A stretch of 64,000 nucleotides of DNA from Proteles cristata cristata (taxonomy: Eukaryota; Chordata; Mammalia; Carnivora; Hyaenidae): NCBI GenBank assembly GCA_017311185.1, contig JAESUZ010003395.1, forward strand, positions 1,178,001-1,242,000, written 5' to 3'. This document shows positions 60,490 to 64,000 of this stretch, one piece after another. Made by a program: the position numbers and the translations under genes. The first letter of the stretch is position 1, and every line of letters begins with the position of its first letter. The notes below the pieces were generated by a model. It had not been told where the DNA came from, did no database searches, and saw nothing but the letters and a program-made list of their open reading frames with translations.

Positions 60490-60640
60490 ATTTAGTCATT
60501 AAAAATATTACTGAGCACCTCTTGTTGGAAAGGTAAGCATGAACACAAATCCTGGCTTCAAGGAGTGTATCGTCTAGAAGTGGTAATAAGATGTGCACAT
60601 AAATATAACAAAAAATTTAAAAGGGCTATGTTAAAGGAAT
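60490..60640 (-). repeat. L2/MIR-related fragment, antisense
   Basis: 'aaaatattactgagcacctc' and 'tcaaggagtgtatcgtctag' follow the complement of the L2/MIR 3' end family. Confidence 0.55.
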
Positions 60641-61128
60641 CCAACTACTTCTTACCAGCTCCTCTGTCTGCTTGGAGTCTGAGTCACCATCCTCTCCTGC
60701 TTAGGTGACTGCTAGGGTCCGCTAATTGCTTTTCCTACTCATGTCTGACCCCCCCACCCCAAGCTATTCTCAGCAGCCAGAGGGGCCTTTTGAACAGGAA
60801 TTCGGATCATGTCATTCCTCAGCTCAGAACTCTGTAATGGCCCCCATTTCACTGTGATCATCTTCCCCCTCGTACTCCACACCATGAGCTTTTGATCTCA
60901 TCTCCTACTACTCTTCCCCTCTCTCACTTCCCTCAAGCCACTCTGGTCTCTTTCCTGTTCCTTAAAAAGGTCGGATGTATTTCTTCTAGTCCTTCTATTA
61001 GCTGCTTCTGCTGCCTGGAATGGTCTCTTGTACTGTGTTGCTAATTTCCTCCCCTCTGAATCCTCAGGTTTGCTCAGATTTCACTTTCTTAGTAAGCCCT
61101 ACCTTAACCTCTATTTTAATAATTGGAT
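60641..61128 (+). mobile_element. L2 3' part, sense (left of SINE)
   Basis: 'ggggccttttgaacaggaat', 'gatcatgtcattcctcagct', 'ctgtaatggcccccatttca' and 'tttgctcagatttcactttc' are L2 3' region text. It continues after the SINE. Confidence 0.85.
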
Positions 61129-61312
61129 GGGGTGCCTGGGTGGCACAGTTTGTTAAGCATCAGACTCTTGATTTTGGCTTAGGTCATTAACTTCCCAGTT
61201 CATGGGTTCAATTCCCACCTGGGACTCCGCACGGAGTGCAGAGCCTGCTTGGGATTCTCTCTCAATCTGTCTCTCTCAAAACAAAATAAACAAACAAAGA
61301 ACATTAAAAAAA
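61129..61312 (+). mobile_element. CanSINE inserted in L2
   Basis: Sense copy: ggggtgcctgggtggcacag, 'cagactcttgattttggctt', 'gagcctgcttgggattctct', A-rich tail. Flanked by aattggat (61121-61128) and aattggaatct (from 61313). Confidence 0.94.
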
Positions 61313-61565
61313 AATTGGAATCTCCTACACCCTTTTCCTCTGCTCTACATTTCATTTTACCAAGTAATCTATCACCTTCTAAATACTAGGTGATTACTTA
61401 TTTATGATGTGTATGGGCTGGGATCTGTTCCACATTCGACTCTCAGCTCCGTAAGGCAGGGATCTTTGCTTTGTTCACTAATGCATCTGAAGCACCTAGA
61501 AGAGTGCCAGCCCATAATAAGCACTTAATGAATAGTAGTTGAATAAATGAGAAAATGAATGAGAT
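61313..61565 (+). mobile_element. L2 3' end, sense (right of SINE)
   Basis: 'ctcagctccgtaaggcaggg', 'atgcatctgaagcacctaga' and 'aagcacttaatgaatagtag' with the terminal TGAATAAATGA repeats mark the L2 3' terminus. Confidence 0.85.
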
Positions 61566-62479
61566 TTACAGATAGGATATTATTTACATTTATAGGTGAA
61601 AGATTTATTCTAAGAGGAAGGGATCGGGAAGATTGCATTAGAAGTTTACTGGAGCTGGATTTTGATATAGGAATAAAGTCGGGATACAAGCAAATACATT
61701 TAGGTGAAACTTGTACTCATTGTTTTCATATTGTCTTATAATTTGTATCCATAATGCCCTTGTTAAAGTCAGTAAGAGTCACAATGAAAAAAGAATAAAG
61801 TACATGTAAGGATAAGAAAACTTCTGTAAAGTTCTTTTTGGTATGAGAGTATACTGTTCACCTGGCTAATGGCTCATTTTGTTTTGTGCTCTATTCTCCC
61901 TAGACCAAAAGAAAAACTAAAGGAAATATCATGGCAGCAATTGCATTAAGTCTATCACTTTCCTCTTTCCCTTTGAAAACGATCTTAGAGACTTGATGTC
62001 CTCAAAGCCTACTTCTATTTAACAAAATATTCATTAAATCCAGCACGTACTTTAAATAACTCTGTCATTTGGATGTTTTGTGGTTTAACTGGTTCTCTTT
62101 GACAGATTTAGAGGGGAAAAAAAGCTACATAGATATTAACATCAGATGATTAACTAGTGTAATATAACGTAGCAACATAGTTTAGTGAAGAATGCTAAAT
62201 TGAAATGCCTGCGTGGTTTCTGCCTTCTTTTATTTCTTACTTAAACTGCTCAAAATGAACCTTTAACTGCAGCCCCAAACACTGAACTCTAAAGTTCAAT
62301 ACTGAAATGACTGGAGGCCATGCTGAAAATTAAACCGCAAAGAACTAAGGAACAACGGGAAATACAATTCCAAGCCCTGCTTCGCTCATTTGGCAAGAGA
62401 CTGTTGCTAAGGTACTGGTTTTCTCTGCACGCGCGCCTCTTGTTCTTTCTTGACCACACTCCAGCCAGGCTGTTAGAGT
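61566..62479. other. unassigned AT-rich sequence
   Basis: Nothing recognised. Confidence 0.4.
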
Positions 62480-63745
62480 TGCCACTCTATGGAAATTTCC
62501 AGTGCTCATCTTTGACCCCTCAACGGTATTTGATACCCTCGAAACACATTCTTGGCTACTGTTCCTGGACATCACGCCTCTGTGCCCCCCTACCTCACTG
62601 CCAGCTCCCGGGTTTTCTTTTCTAGATCCTCCATGGTTGCCACCTCAAAACATTGGCGTGTCCTGGGGCGCAGTCTTCATTCGTCCTGTGCTCTGGCTCT
62701 GCACTCACTTTGTGAGGCGATGGCTTTACGGCTTGGATTACATTTCGGTGCCAAGGACCCCGAGTGTTTATCTCCAGCACCTGCCTCTCTTCCCGGCTCC
62801 CACTGTGTATCGCCACCTAATAGGCGACTCAAAATTAACACGTTTAACACAGAACACTTGGTTCCATTTAGCCTCTCCTTTGCAAACCTCCTGCAGCGCT
62901 CTTCCTCTCAGTAAAGGCCAGCACACAGTCGGTGCTCATTACTCAGGTGTGCTCGGGCGCCCACATCCTTCCCTCATCCTCACCTTGGCCTTTCTTTCAG
63001 CCCGGGCATCTACACTGTCAGTAATCCCTGCAGGCTCTGCCCTCACAGCGTCTCCCTACTCTGACCCTTCTGCACAGGCTCTGCTTTTCCCTCGAGGCCC
63101 AGTCACCGCCGTCACTTGGCTGCATGAGCCTTCTACCTGGCTTTCCTGCTTCCACGAGGTCCCCTTACAGGCCCTTCTAGCCCAGCAAACCAGTGACATT
63201 TAAAAAGGGTAAATCAAATAATGGCACATCTTCCAGTGAGTTCCCATCACACTTAGAATAAATCCAAAGACCTGTAATGGCCCACAGGCCCCATATGATG
63301 TGGCCTCTGATTCTTTCTCCAACCTCATTGCTTATTTTCCCTTCTGTCAGCCCCACTGCCCCATTCAACTGGTTTCATTACAGCTCCTCAGGCCCCTAGA
63401 AGCCTCTATACTCGCTGCTCCCTCTTCCTGGAATACCTTTACCCCCCTACAGGTATACAGGTACATAATCTGCTCCTTCCCTCCACCCCCTCCTCTACCT
63501 CCAGGTCACCGTCTCAGATAGAACATTCCTGCCCTCCCTGTGGGAACCAGCACCCCCACACTACTCTCTTTACCAGCTCTCTTTTTCACCATACCAGTTA
63601 TCACTATTATTACTATTGTTATTATTGGTATATTGTCTTCTTGCTACTTTAATATGAAGGCAGGGACTTATTTATTTATTTATTTCTCTGTTCCCCAGCA
63701 CATGGTAGGCACTCAGTAATTTTTTGAGCGAATGAATAGGCGTTG
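62480..63745 (+). mobile_element. long L2 fragment: reverse transcriptase C-terminal part to 3' end
   Basis: About 1.27 kb of L2 in sense. 62.5-62.9 kb corresponds to the C-terminal reverse-transcriptase region ('acattcttggctactgttcc', 'cgtgtcctggggcgcagtc', 'caccacctaataggcgactc'-like text). 63.2-63.75 kb is the 3' region ('cagtgagttcccatcacact', 'tcctcaggcccctagaagcc', 'cagcacatggtaggcactca'). The 233-codon frame at 62502-63203 lies in this L2 and is a chance or partly inherited frame, not a host gene. Confidence 0.85.
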
Positions 63746-64000
63746 AGTAAATAGAAATTATTGTTAAGCTTGATCTTATTTATTGTTTTGCCTCCCTTGT
63801 TTCTGCTATTTCTGCTATCCTCATAATATCATATTTCAACTTTTAAAAAAGTTACATTAACTGGAAAACAGTATAGATGATCCAGAGAAACTTTGAAAAT
63901 ATTCACTGGAAATTATAAATCTCCACTCGTCCATACCCTCTGTCTGGCATATTATCATTAGCTCCAGATATTTCAGACACTGGCTGCAGTTTAAAAAAAA
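63746..64000. other. unassigned AT-rich sequence to window end
   Basis: Nothing recognised; ends in an A run cut by the window edge. Confidence 0.4.

Noticed and set aside
1..64000. tRNA genes
   Set aside because: tRNA-like A and B boxes occur only within SINE heads, which are tRNA-derived but not functional tRNAs.

Overview
The window is nuclear DNA from a placental mammal, almost certainly a feliform carnivoran (cat-like: felid, viverrid, hyaenid or herpestid). The main evidence is about thirty tRNA-derived carnivore SINEs (CanSINE/SINEC_Fc type). Each begins GGGGCGCCTGGGTGGCTCAG or its complement, then has a CT-rich stretch and an A-rich tail. A piece of carnivore-type L1 3'UTR (21.52-21.80 kb) and the usual old mammalian repeats (L1M, L2, MIR, MER5/hAT, MaLR- and ERVL-type LTRs) support this. 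There is no prokaryotic, phage or plasmid content, and no tRNA, rRNA or CRISPR locus.

Layout. 0-1.76 kb is a decayed ERVL internal region (integrase to dUTPase part). 1.76-7.66 kb holds SINEs, an antisense ancient L1 and an LTR inserted next to it. 10.4-17.5 kb is a stack of sense L1 pieces with an LTR and SINEs nested inside, and a local tandem expansion at 14.38-14.64 kb. 17.5-24.5 kb is mostly unassigned, with one 138-codon open frame and small L1/MIR/L2 scraps. 24.5-26.75 kb is an antisense L1 carrying about 560 bp of foreign sequence. 26.75-37.5 kb is AT-rich, with L2/MIR pieces and an LTR at 35.48-36.36 kb. 37.5-39.1 kb is the only gene-like landmark: a CpG island with a purine-rich G-run tract, an ATGGCGG start context and a consensus GTAAGT splice donor on the + strand. 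39.1-41.9 kb is nearly free of interspersed repeats and would be the start of intron 1. 41.9-64 kb is again repeat-rich, with a cluster of near-identical young SINEs (41.9, 45.3 and 46.2 kb, plus 24.5 kb), MER5/hAT elements, a candidate element with inverted ends, two minisatellites and two long L2 fragments.

No complete protein-coding gene can be supported. The best reading is one + strand promoter and first exon at about 38.4 kb of a gene whose other exons lie beyond the window or cannot be recognised, in a gene-poor, transposon-rich setting. Nearly all long open frames lie in repeats, in the GC-rich island, or look like chance. I found no convincing previously undescribed biological system. 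The points most worth checking are the promoter/exon, the young SINE subfamily, the ultra-short retroinsertions with target-site duplications, the candidate inverted-repeat element at 51.5-52.7 kb and the 55-bp minisatellite at 57.5 kb. Repeat family names come from recognising characteristic sequence, not from a database search, so subfamily assignments are tentative.
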